Shown: piece after piece, positions 23,396 to 34,300 of the stretch
Layout of the letters: each line of letters opens with the position of its first letter
Numbering within the stretch: position 1 is the first letter of the stretch
From: Ricordea florida
Lineage: Eukaryota > Cnidaria > Anthozoa > Corallimorpharia > Ricordeidae
DNA length: 64,000 bases
Assembly: GCA_949710005.1 (NCBI GenBank)
Contig: OX453275.1
Location: 21,826,691 to 21,890,690 of the forward strand
Direction of reading: 5' to 3'
The notes under the pieces: model-generated
What the model saw: the letters and a program-made list of their open reading frames with translations, nothing else
Told to the model about the DNA's origin: nothing
Databases searched by the model: none
Made by a program: the position numbers and the translations under genes

Positions 23396-23946
23396 ATCGT
23401 TCTGGAATGCTACTCGATTGTTTGCACGGTCATTGTCACGTGACGGTCCGGCTCGACATCAAACTCCAAACAATAGGCCGGTCCTTTGAAGTTTGCCGGG
23501 TTTCCTAACCAAGTCCCCTCTACCAACTATGATGAATGCGACACCGTGCCGTTCACCACGATCGAGTATATTTGGTTCGAATATGAAATTTTCATATGCA
23601 ATAACGTATTACCAGGGATGGGTCGCTGATAAAAGCGCTGCGTTTTGCGAGCCACATCCAGAAGTGACAGGAAAAGACGCTACCGGAAAGCGGAGGAGAG
23701 GTGCGTATAAAGCTACACTAATAGAGGTTCTTGTTTGGTGGTTACTGCCAGACCTCTTGGCGTCCATATTTAATCAGTATTTAAACAAACATTAACCGTG
23801 TCTCAATTCTCTCATCACTGAATTCGTTTCGGCCACATTAAGTTCGTCGTCTGAATCAATTCAGCTGGAATCAATTAATCTAGGTCGGCCTAAATTTCAA
23901 TTTGATTCGGCGCGCCTGAAGTACGGCGTCTGAACTGGGCCTAAGT

Positions 23947-25780
23947 TAATAGACGAGAAATAATACCAAATCACTTTTGTGCACTTAACAACGCGTAATG
24001 GGGAGTTTAATCTGTGGAGAGCTTGCACTCGAAGTTAAAACGTTTATAAGACAAACCAACAAGCATATAATTTAGATTTTATCGCAATTTTAGTAACTTT
24101 GATCTGATAAAGTATGTTGCTTTTTTCGCTGTCAAAGAAATGTTAGTGAGGATGTTGATAAATTCTATGCCAGGTGATTCGTAATAGTGTGCGAGTTGTT
24201 GCTATAGCTGTCTATCATAAAATTCGTCTCTTTATAATTATGTTAAAGCGTTTAGTTCAAGAGTGACATAACAGAATGCTCTCAGTAACACATACACCGA
24301 ATAATATTGTGGATTACGTGAAAGCTTTGAAAGTTTTGTTACATTGGTTAGTGCACATCATAGATGTCCGTCGAATCGACGAGGACGTCAGTAACGCCGC
24401 AAGTGAGCCCGCCCAAAAGCACAAACACAAATGCGTCCACGCCATGGGCGGGAAACAGCAGATGTTGGGTCAGGCCTCCAGTTCTAGTGCACATACAGTA
24501 ATTTGAATGATACCGTATCTTGGCCGTATTTAATTCTAAATCTAAACTAGATACTGTTTTAAGAACGTTTCGTTTAAAACTTCTAAACAATTTCTTTTTG
24601 TTTTAGATTTAATTGTTATAAAGGAACTTGCCTTTTATAGCTTTTTCCTATTTGTGAGCCGGTAGAACACTTAAGGAATAACGCTATAGAAATATTTGTT
24701 ATACTAATTTCATTTATTAACATATTTTCCCTCCGGCTAGACTAGAACACTGAGCAAAAGTTGGGAGGAGACAATTAAACGGTGTTCTTTCCAGACAACA
24801 CATTGTTGATAACAAGTAATGAAAGGATTTTGAAAAAGACAAGAAAAGTGACTTAAACAATCGATCCGTTGTAAACTTTCCTCACAGAAAATAAGACCTT
24901 AAACTAGTCAAGAGTTGGTTGTTAACTAGCTCTTAGGAAACCACGCAATGGGAACATAATTGTTGAGAGTTCTTTTAAACGTTTCTTAGTGACTGAATTG
25001 TATTGTTTTTAACTGATGAAATCTATTAAATAATATTCTTAAAATCTCTCAGTTATTATAACGATGCAAAGTGACTTTGAGAGCATCGAACCATACAGCT
25101 CTAGACGAATTTGCCTTTCTATCAAACGACTGCATGTGACACTTTCTAGTCTCTTGGCAAGAAATCGAGGACAGTCAGCGGTTTGAGGCGCGGGCGTTGG
25201 CGAAGTTGTCTGGCTGAGTTGCAGGAATTTCACGATCGGCATAGATTTTCAGATATAGCGACGATATCATTTTATAGGGAGCTTAATAAACTAAGCACTG
25301 CGGATTTTCATTTTTTGTTTAAAGGTAAAGGGTGCAAATTCTTATGGAAAAGAAGATTTAAATCTGTGTGGTTTCCCATTTAATTGGGACAAGGTGGTAG
25401 ATAATATTGGTGACGGGGTACGGATTGAGTTTCGAGTTGAAGTACGATTATTCCTGTCTTGGAGCACCCGGTACCAAGAATCATACCTTGGCAAGAAACT
25501 CAATTCTCCCTCGACGCTTCTGTCCTGAGAAGTTAAGTCTATCCATACGTAAAAAGGCTTGCTGTCTGTCATGAAAATGTTTTATATATTTGTGATTAAC
25601 CAATTGTTATACATTATATTGGAAAACAAAGGAAAATGATAATTGAGAAATAATATTTAGATCAAATTTGTTGTAAATATGATAGATTTAAAAAATATGA
25701 AATATGATTCATTTACACTTTCTGTACATGTGTAGTTTAAATACACAAGTTATCATCTTTTTCATTAGTTAATATTATTG
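23947..25780. other. Non-coding stretch, nothing recognised
   Basis: AT-rich sequence right of the P-like transposon. Open frames up to about 80 codons show no known motif. Confidence 0.5.
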
Positions 25781-26676
25781 TTAATTTGGTTTGTGTCTCT
25801 TATTTCTGGGAACCTCCCCCAGCTCCTGTTCCCAACAGGCTGCGTTTTTGTTATTGTATGGTCTCTTAGATCTTTCTCTCTCCCATAGCTCCCACTGCCT
25901 TGCCTCAAGTTGCAACACATCTGAGAGAGAATTCCACTTGTTTGACTTTCGCAAAAATAGTATCCCTGGCCATGTCATTGATTTTCTTTTTCTTCTACCC
26001 CTACCCTGTAAAGAGTTTTACTGTCTTAGATTTTGCCAAGGACATTGGAATGGGATATTCCATAGCATGGATGCACAGTGTTACATTAGCCCTCTTGTAC
26101 CCAATCATTTTGTCTCTCAGGGATGTAAATACAGTTGCCCAAGCCTTTGCTTTTTCAAAATAACCACTCATTATTTTATTCTTCCGATGGTTCCTTACTA
26201 ATAAGGATAACATAAAAAGAATCAAAGTCCTCCCAATTTTTTTTTACTGAGTATTTGCAGTCTCTGGATGGATAAAACCAGGAAGCCTGCCCATTATACC
26301 CTTCAGTAATATTTTTTTTGTCAGAGCCCAGAAGACTTGTAAAGTCATTCTGCCCTGGACACTTATAATTATCATCAGCATATGTTTTGTCTCAGATGTC
26401 CAAAGAAATACCACAGGATCACATTGTTCCCTGCAGATCATTTAAGTGTTTATTTTTTTGGCTGCCCTTTCTTATTCCAGGTATCCTGTTGATCCCACTG
26501 TAAAGCCATCCCTTATTAAAGTTCAGTTAACACATCAAGTACTCTATAAAGTAATAAATGCAGATCATCTTGTATATTATTTAATGTGATGTACTTCTAT
26601 ATTGATTAATGATTGGTGTTCACAACAGTATTAGTGTTCTTTTGCATTTTTTTTTGTGCCATTACACTAATTTCCT

Positions 26677-27004
26677 TTAACCCTTTAAGCCCCGATAGTG
26701 TCTTTACAGATTTTACTCTGGCTAACGCCAGACGATTTTACTTGTCACAGGGAGACCCCTCAGGGCTTAAAGGGTTAAAAAGTATCTCCTTAACCCTTTA
26801 AGCCCCGATAGTATCTTTACAGATTTTACTCTGGCTAACGCCAGACAATTTTACTCCTCACAGGGAGACCCCTCAGGGCTTAAAGGGTTAAAAACTATCT
26901 CCTTAACCCTTTAAGCCCCGATAGTGTCTTTACAGATTTTACTCTGGCTAACGCCAGACGATTTTACTTGTCACAGGGAGACCCCTCGGGGCTTAAAGGG
27001 CTAA
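26677..27004. mobile_element. Three tandem 102-bp MITE units
   Basis: Units at 26677-26778, 26790-26891 and 26903-27004 start TTAACCCTTTAAGCCCCGAT and end CTTAAAGGG(T/C)TAA, so each is bounded by inverted repeats with TTAA at the ends. Each has a central hairpin CTGGCTAACGCCAG. The period is exactly 113 bp with an 11-bp spacer (AAAGTATCTCC in the first gap). TTAA ends suggest a piggyBac-type or Kolobok-type origin. Another end (GGGCTTAAAGGGTT) lies at about 37079. Confidence 0.85.
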
Positions 27005-27357
27005 CATTCTTTTTCATTGCCCCCTTTAGACCCATTATCAGCAACATAAATTTATAATCCCCTCCTCAAAAAAGTCTAGTTCAATTGCTTTATCATCTAC
27101 ATTGATTTGTATGTCGTGCTTCACGGTATGTATGTCAAGGAAAACATCTGCAAAACATGTCTGCAGTGTTCTGTAGTCTTCCTTGCCCTTGACAACAGTG
27201 ATGGTATGGTTCCCTTTTGCTGCCATCACCAGATGTAAGATAGCAAAACTTAACAAAATGAAGCTAGAATTCCTAGTCATTCTAGCACAATCCCAAGATA
27301 CTTTGATTCTTATAGGCTTATCATGTTCACCAGGGTGACTTGCCAAATAGTCTCCTA

Positions 27358-27379
27358 TCCTCTCTCTCTCTCTCTCTCT
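27358..27379. repeat. (CT)n microsatellite
   Basis: Ten to eleven CT units. Confidence 0.9.
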
Positions 27380-28149
27380 TTGAGGAGATCATTGAATGAC
27401 ATCTGGGCTCCCACTGACCCACCAGGAGTAGATGTCACATAGCAAATGCTATTCAATTTATCCCTCCTTTGTTTTATCAGATAAGACTTTGGCAAGCTAC
27501 CCGTGAACATGGTGAGCTCATGGTAAGAACAGTTCCCCCCACAAAACTTATCTCAGAGAAAAAAGATCTTTTCACATTATTTTTTCTTTCTCTTTTTGTG
27601 TGAGGGTTCTGAACCTGCACCTCTACAGTATGCGAGTCACCACACTCCTTACTTCAAGGCCAAATGGTTGGGCCAAACAAAATGCTATCTGGGCTCTTGA
27701 AGTAAATGTCTTAAGTGTCCTACAATTCTTTCTTACCTCGGCAATATCTTTTCCTTTGTTCTTGAGTCTTCTCAAGGTTACTGATATACTTGAGAAGATC
27801 TTTGTAAATTGACTGGAGATTTTATTTTTCTTTATCCTTTTCATTGAGGTCTTTCTTCATAAACTTTCATCAGTTCAAATTCTAAGATGTTGTACTTTAT
27901 TTGCCACTCTAGACGTTCACCTTTCATCGGCATAACTACCCTGTTTAATTCCAGTGGAGACACTGTTTGGCCTTCAGAACTGTGGAACTGTTTGGATTTG
28001 TTGTCCAAGGATTTTCTTTTCATCCCCTTTGTATTGCTCCTGCTCCTTTCAGTAGGCGGCTGTGAATTTTGAACCTTTACTGAAGGATCTCCAATTTTTC
28101 CACAGCAGTTATCTGGTATGAAGAATTTCAGAAGGTCAGTGTAGGAATC

Positions 28150-28320
28150 GGTCAGTGTAAAACACAGACTGCGGAGTGCAGACTGCAGACCAGATGTAAA
28201 ATAGAGACTGAGGGTAAAATGCAGACTGCACACTGCGGACCAGATGTAAAATACAGACTGAGGGTAAAATGCAGACTGTTCACTGCAGACCGGAGGCAAA
28301 ATACAGACTGAAGTAAAACC
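28150..28320. repeat. Tandem ~60-65 bp repeats rich in CAGACTG
   Basis: Three imperfect units containing ACAGACTGAGGGTAAAATGC and GACCAGATGTAAAATA. They split the decayed protein copy on the - strand. The sequence GAAGGGCTAACGCTCGAAAC next to the array (about 28358) looks like a further repeat boundary. Confidence 0.75.
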
Positions 28321-28690
28321 CCGCCCCGGGAGTAAAACTGGACTATCATTTAAAGAGACGAAGGGCTAACGCTCGAAACGTCAGTACTCCTCTTTTAACT
28401 TGCGGTGGTATAAATTACTTCATAAACGTGTTTGATTATCCCAATTTCTTGTGTATCATCAAAGAGAAGATACTTACAAGATTCCCTTGCCTCCTTTGCA
28501 CTCAAGCTACATCTATGAACAAAGAAAAACATCCGCGACATGCCTTTAGAGTATTCATGCAGGAACACTTCAACGGTGTTGTCACGTATAGTATGTGATT
28601 CAGCAGGGTTGTCATTTTCGTGGGTGATATATAAAATACTAGGTACCAACCTCTTTCGATAATTTTGATTAGTTTCCAGTTCATTTTCGG

Positions 28691-29043
28691 CTTGGGTGAC
28701 GCGCTGTCGCTAGTGGCCAGTTGGCGAGCTGGTCACGGTGTTCCGGTTCGAGTTTACTGAGTTCATAGTCAGCGGTAAAGCCGTCAGTCGTGAAAGCCAG
28801 GCGGTGTCGGCGGTGTGCGCACTACCATCGCGTTGAATCATGGTCGTAAACAAAAGATAATGACAGGCCTACACGGACTCCCCTTGTGAGTTGTGGTAGC
28901 CATGCATTTTAGCCTTCAGTCAAATCTTCGCTCTAACGAGTGTATCTTTAAGAGATTTGCCTCTCTTGTATGATATGATCGGAGGCTTTGTATAGATGCT
29001 TTTCAGCAACGGCTGGTTTTGTATTACAACCCAGTTTTCCATT
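28691..29043. other. Non-coding stretch, nothing recognised
   Basis: About 350 bp between the decayed protein copy and a foldback MITE. No coding or repeat signal was identified. Confidence 0.5.
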
Positions 29044-29198
29044 AAAATTTTCGGATCAATATCAGTTTCTGGGCAACTGTGCACCTACCCCTCCCCTAAT
29101 CCAACAAGTTTTAATGAGTTAAAAAGTTAGCTTTAATGTTGGTTTAGGGGAGGGGTAGGTGCACGGTTGCCCAGAAACTAATATTGATCCAAATTTTC
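29044..29198. mobile_element. Foldback MITE, 155 bp
   Basis: The left arm GGATCAATATCAGTTTCTGG then GTGCACCTACCCCTCCCC is mirrored by GGGGAGGGGTAGGTGCAC and GCCCAGAAACTAATATTGATCC. The loop is about 30 bp. No ORF. Confidence 0.85.
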
Positions 29199-29972
29199 TT
29201 TAGGCCACGCACTCCTGGGTGATGTGTCGTGACAAATGGCAAAACTCTCGTTTGAGTCTTTTTTTCTTTGTTGGAGAGCCAACCTTCTGTCTGCGTGATG
29301 CACCTATCAATGTTAAGCCGGCGGGGGGGGAGGGGGGGTTGGAGTCAGGGCATGGGGTGGGGATTTGACATTTTTGAAAAATTTGCCGTCAAATTCCCTG
29401 TCCACGGGCAAATCATTCCAGTCAAATGCAACCAAATTTCCCCACCCCTGGCTGCACATTGCTGTCAAATATTCCAAGGCTGGCAAAGAAAGATTCAAAT
29501 ATTCCCTCCCCCGGGAGAACAAGGTCTCAAAAACTCTCTTAAATGATCACTTGTCAAATAGGATCATGTGCACCCATGACACCTATGGGCGACTGTGAAA
29601 ACTGTGTAGTGTAAAAACTGTCTTCAAAGCAATTTATTTTGCTCACCGAAAAAATCACCAGAAATCGTTAGATCTTAGAATACCGCCGTTTGAGGAGGAA
29701 TACTTCGACGAATATATGAACCGACATACCACTAATACATCACTGGCAGACGACCGACATGCTACCGACAGCTGACCGTAAGGTAGCGATCGACACTTTT
29801 ATCGTTGAAGATGACTGAAGTTTGGTTAACTAAACAAATATTTCGATAAACGTACTTTCCGTTATCAGAGACCTTTACTCAGCCTTTGCTACTCAGGACT
29901 GGATGTTCCTGATAAATGCGAAACTGACTTTGATTTTCCATATTTTTTTCTACATGAAGTGCCTATTGACTA

Positions 29973-30003
<31 letters not shown>

Positions 30004-31243
30004 TGGAGGTCATGGCATACGGACCTCGCTCCGCTCGGTCCGAGCATCATGAACGAGAAATAAATATTTTGCCGTCCAGGCCGATAATAATAAGCATTTT
30101 ATTCTAAATAGGAAGTGATAGCTTGGCGCGCGCGAGAAAAATCACCAAAAAACGGATCCAACAATAAAAACTTCAGTCCCTTTATTTTTTCGAATCAGAC
30201 CAAGAATTCCGCAGTTCATCGAAAAACGTGACCTATTTTCTCATTTCTGTTCAGTGTTGTGTTTCTTGTTTCGCAACAAAGCCGAACAAGTGCACCAGAG
30301 CCGGACAGTTTTTCCGCACCGGCTCACGTCAACCCGTCAGGCCCCTACACACGTCAGCTTTTACTACAGTTTTCTATGGGATTGCGCGAGCGGGCCCGGA
30401 CGGGTCATATGAAAACAGCAATTACTGAAAGATAGTAAAGAGAACATTACGTGGAACGGTTTCTTCGTTTGCTTTTCGTTTCTCTAGCACAGATTGTTAT
30501 AAACCTTAACTGGAAGAAATATGCCATCATCGCAGTCATGTACCCAGCTTAAGTAGTTGCGAAGATAAGGCTTGAAGAAATTCAGGCTTGAACGGGAATC
30601 GAAGCCATGACTTTGCTATATCGGTGGAATGCTGTAACCAACTGAGGTAACAAGCCAACTGCGAGCTAGCCATTTTGTGAGTCCAATGATGATGCAGGAC
30701 CTTGCTTAGCCAATCAGGAATCGTCCAAGAACATACGTCATTTTTGATCAGTCCCACACATTTACTTTAAGAAAGGAACTTTATTCAGTGTTTTCAAAGA
30801 TTAAAACTTAAAACTTTTGAGCGTGTTGAAAAACGCGTCTATAAGGGTAGCGAAAGCGTCACGATACCTATTTTGATATCATGTCTAAAAAAAACATTTT
30901 TTTTTTATTGAAGACCCTGAGATGTTAACCAGTGCATTCCCAAGGTCCAAATAGAAATTCTCTTTACTGAGCACCAAACACTTCCACATATGTTAATTTG
31001 TGGAACTCCGTGTTAGGTCATGTCAATATCGTTGGGGTTGCCTAACACGTATCATCAAATTGACATTTATTTAAAAAAAATGGACTAAGACATTGCAGAG
31101 ACAAGAGAAAATAAGATCATTTTGTCTTCGTAGAGAAAAGTCGCCTGTTGATTCAAGCACGAGTTACAGTGTTTCATTATAGACAGAACATCGCTAAGGG
31201 AGGTTAAAATACGAAGCGCGTTTGCCACCGACTGGTTAGGAGG
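29199..31243. other. Non-coding stretch, 3' flank of the Ras-like gene
   Basis: Contains G-rich runs at 29322-29338 and the palindrome at 29976-30088. A TTTATT at about 30780, read as AATAAA on the - strand, may be the poly(A) signal of the Ras-like gene. No gene is recognised. Confidence 0.5.
29976..30088. mobile_element. Small palindromic repeat
   Basis: Left GGGCCGGACGGGAAAATATT and right AAATATTTTGCCGTCCAGGCC are near complements. The centre CGGACCTCGCTCCGCTCGGT is itself partly palindromic. Confidence 0.65.
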
Positions 31244-31337
31244 CAACCTCGTTCCCAGGGCTTTTCCCTAGAAAGAAAAATGGCGTTTTCCCGTCCGCCA
31301 TTTTTCTTTCTAAGAAAAAGCCCTGGGAACGAGGTTG
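31244..31337. mobile_element. Foldback MITE with 42-bp arms
   Basis: CAACCTCGTTCCCAGGGCTT at 31244 pairs with AGCCCTGGGAACGAGGTTG ending at 31337. The inner arms are GAAAGAAAAATGGCG and CGCCATTTTTCTTTC around a 10-bp loop. It lies just past the stop codon of the Ras-like gene, in its 3' UTR or immediate flank. Confidence 0.85.
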
Positions 31338-31350
31338 GTTAGGAGGAATC

Positions 31351-34300
31351 TCACCAAGTTGTTAAACTTCCCCTCCTGTGATTAAAAAGCTGACGCACTG
31401 TGCTCAGAAACCCGTTTGCGACCGATGACGCTTGAGTCCTCTGTCGTGATTTTTTAGTAAACCGTAGCTGGAAAATCATGTTTAAGAACACAACTTGAAC
31501 GTTCCTGTTTGTAAGGGCCGAAGTCTCGTAATATGCGCATCCAAATTCCGAAGCAGTCTCCCGGGCTTCGTCTTTTCCGACGCTTCGCCCTCGTCGCAAG
31601 TCTCGTTTATTTCCGACCAATAAAATAGGCACCTGTTGATCACCGTCTGTTTTCCGAACCTCTTTGATGAGTTTAACCATTTGTCTAGCCACTTCAAAGC
31701 TGTAGTGATCGTTTATTGAGTAGACTACTACGAACCCCTCTCCATTTTTAAAATACGAAGCTTCGGCCTGTAAAAGCAATACAACAAACATTTGATCTAC
31801 AGAAAAAACCTTAAAAACTCGTTATTCATTTTCTAGAACTCACTTCTAACTGATTATGTATATAGCCTTAATTTTTTCTTTTTTTGTATAGTTAATTTTA
31901 GCTTTGCTCGGCGTAATGGGCAACCTTTCCTAGGAATAGATCTAGAGGTTTCTGAGAATAAAAGAAATAGGACCACACTACAGAAGCGTTCAGGGGCCTT
32001 TTAAGTAATGTTCACACCGCATGGTTTTATTCTCAGAAGAAAATGTTTAAACCACACTGTATAGTAAAACAAACAGTACAGTACTGTGCAGTAGTTTTAC
32101 AAAGAATGGTCACACTGCATGATTTGAGTCATTAAAGTTAGAATCATACTGTATAATGAAACAAACAGTGCCACAGTACAGTACTGTTCAGTAGCTTTTC
32201 AAAGAATCGTCACACTGCATGGTTTGATTCTCAGATGAAAAAGTTAGAACTACACTGTATAGTAAACCAAACACACAGGACAAATACACAGGATAGTACT
32301 GTTTAGTAGCTTTCAAAATAATTGTCACAGTGCATGGATTGATGTAAAAGTTAGAGCCACGCTGTGTCATTAGTGAAACAAACAGGAACAGAGTACAGTA
32401 CTGTTCAACAGCTTTCCAAAGAATGGCAAAAATGCACAGTTTGTTCCACAGATTAAAATTAGAACCACACTGTATGGTCACGCTCATTGCATGGTTTGAT
32501 TCACGGATAATATAAGTTAAATCTATCTTAATATAGTGAAAACGAAGTACCGCATACATTAATGTTCAGTATTTCTCTAAAGAATGTGGTTACAAGGCGT
32601 GGTTTGACCCACAAATAAAAAAGATAAGAACCACACTGTATAGTAAAACAAACAGTACTACAGTACAGTACTGTTCAGTAGCGTATTTTCAGGCTTTTTT
32701 CAGTTTCCAGTTTTGTTAAGCCTCGAAAGATTGCTCATTGGTAAACTAAACAAAGTAGATTTATTATCAGCCGTCTTCCAATTAAGTGTTGTCGGTTTCG
32801 TTTAGATCTGTGACATACGTCGCATTTGACATGCACTTTTACTAAAAGTTAGGTTCGTGTGCATGTGAAATGTAGCCTGCAGAACAGGCGTGATTTTTTT
32901 TGCGTATTTCAGGCGAACAGCGCCTCCCCGCGCGAGACTCGCCGGCCATCACGCGCGACTCGTTTTCGCCTCCGTTCACCTGAAATACGCAAAAAAATCA
33001 CGCCTGTTCTGCAGGCTATGTGAAATGCGACGTTTATCAAAGGCCTTACAATTGCAAAGTTCTACTATCTCAATGCAAACAAATTATGAAAAACATCAGT
33101 AAAACAGGCAAGCGAAGCTAACACAAAACGCAGAGAGGAGGGGGCTGCATGCCTAGACGTGAACTGTGCCCCACCTACAAGGTCGAAGTGAAAAATTGAG
33201 GCACTCTCCATTTACGAAATTTTCCGATAGGACTTTTCGTTTGGAAAATTTTGCTCTATCAGGAGGTTTTCCGGAAAATCCCTGAGGCGTGGAATTATCG
33301 TGGCTGTGAAAGTTAAAGAGCTTGGAACTGGTGCAAAATCATGACGGAAAACCATAAATTAGAACATTTCCCGACAGGAAAACAGGATTAACCACCCAGG
33401 GCTTTCCAATTACACGGGAAAACCGGTCAGTGTACGGCCTCGGCAAATGGTTAACAAAGTTGGGAAATTCTGTTAGGGATCAGTGTCGTTTATCATAAGC
33501 AAAACCAACTCCTGTTTGTGCGGAGAATCTAGAACAGACATCGAAAGGTATTTTAGCGGACTTTTAAGTAAATGGAACACAAAATTCCGTTTGGAACATT
33601 CCGATCGGAAAAACAGGACTAAATTTTCTATACTTTCGTTGCTTCCGGAAAATTATCACCGGAACTTTCAGGAAACTTGTGTTCTGTTTACTTTCCATAC
33701 GGAATTTCCGGAATTTTTTTTTTGTAAATTGTAAATCAAACAGGAGTTGTTTACCATTTACATGGGAAAACTGGTCTGTGTACGGTTTTGGCAAATGGTG
33801 AACAAAATTCAGAATTGGGAAATTCTGTTTGGGATGGTCGCATACCATTTGCTAAAACCACTTCTGTTTGCACAAAGAATCTAGAACTGACTGACATCAA
33901 CAGGTTTCATACATGAATGAAGAGAAATGGAATACGAAATTCCGTTTGGGACATTCCGATTGGGAAAACAGGACTACCTTTTCAGACGTTCCGTTGCTCC
34001 CGGAAAACTTCCATCAGAACTTCCAGGAAAATTATGTTCCATTTACTTTCTAACCGGAATTTCCGAGAACTTTTCAGTAAATGGTAAACCACCAGGTTTC
34101 CCAATTATTCCTGAAAATTTCCTTTGGAAGGAACCAAAAGGTTGTACCCATTTACATCTCAACCGGAATTCTCGCGAATTTCTAGTAAATCAGAAAAGCG
34201 ACCAGGTTTCAGTACCTTTTCGATACATTTTGACCCGAATGGCCCTTATTTCACCAGTTGAGGGCGATGGGAACAGAAACGCTGTTGCTTCGATCCTGGC

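Larger units (their letters stand above)
17738..23946. mobile_element. P-element/THAP9-like transposon, 6.2 kb, internally deleted
   Basis: The ends are inverted. Left ACTTAGGCCCGGTTCAGACG (17738) matches the complement of the right end CTGAACTGGGCCTAAGT (23946), and the match continues through CGCCGTACT(C/T)CAG. A second inner inverted repeat pairs about 19003-19112 with about 23427-23545 (shared core GTTGGTAGAGGGGACT). Subterminal direct motifs such as GGCGTCTGAATCAATTC also recur. Inside are a THAP transposase (+, deleted), an oppositely oriented two-exon gene and a nested 935-bp palindromic element. P elements usually make 8-bp target duplications, but I could not see a clean one here. 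The element is probably immobile on its own. Confidence 0.75.
25781..28690 (-). pseudogene. Decayed copy of a cnidarian repeat-encoded protein
   Basis: Reading 28690 to 25781 on the - strand, pieces of one protein appear in order but in shifted frames. 28649-28395 holds ITHENDNPAESHTIRDNTVE. 28140-27841 is a Ser/Lys-rich segment. 27340-27038 holds IRIKVSWDCARMTRNSSFIL, AAKGNHTITVVKGKEDYRTL and IELDFFEEG. A frameshift near 27060 then yields GDYKFMLLIMGLKGAM. 26200-25790 holds a C-terminal tail with FTGQG, LRKSNKWNSLSDVLQLEARQ and RPYNNKNAACWEQE. I recall this order (D-G-A-R-M-T-R-N, K-G-N-H-T, F-L-G-G-D-Y-K-F) from highly repeated, unnamed cnidarian proteins of probable transposon origin. This copy has frameshifts and MITE insertions and is not functional. 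Confidence 0.5.

Noticed and set aside
23493-23795. 100-codon open frame at the right end of the P-like transposon
   Set aside because: It spans the inverted-repeat end and lacks any motif. It probably arises by chance.
26677-27004. CRISPR-like array
   Set aside because: Three 102-bp units with TTAA-bounded inverted ends are MITEs, and the spacers are near-constant rather than unique.
32000-32690. Exons or regulatory array of the Ras-like gene
   Set aside because: The units are a dispersed repeat family found at two other sites, and splicing phases already fit without them.
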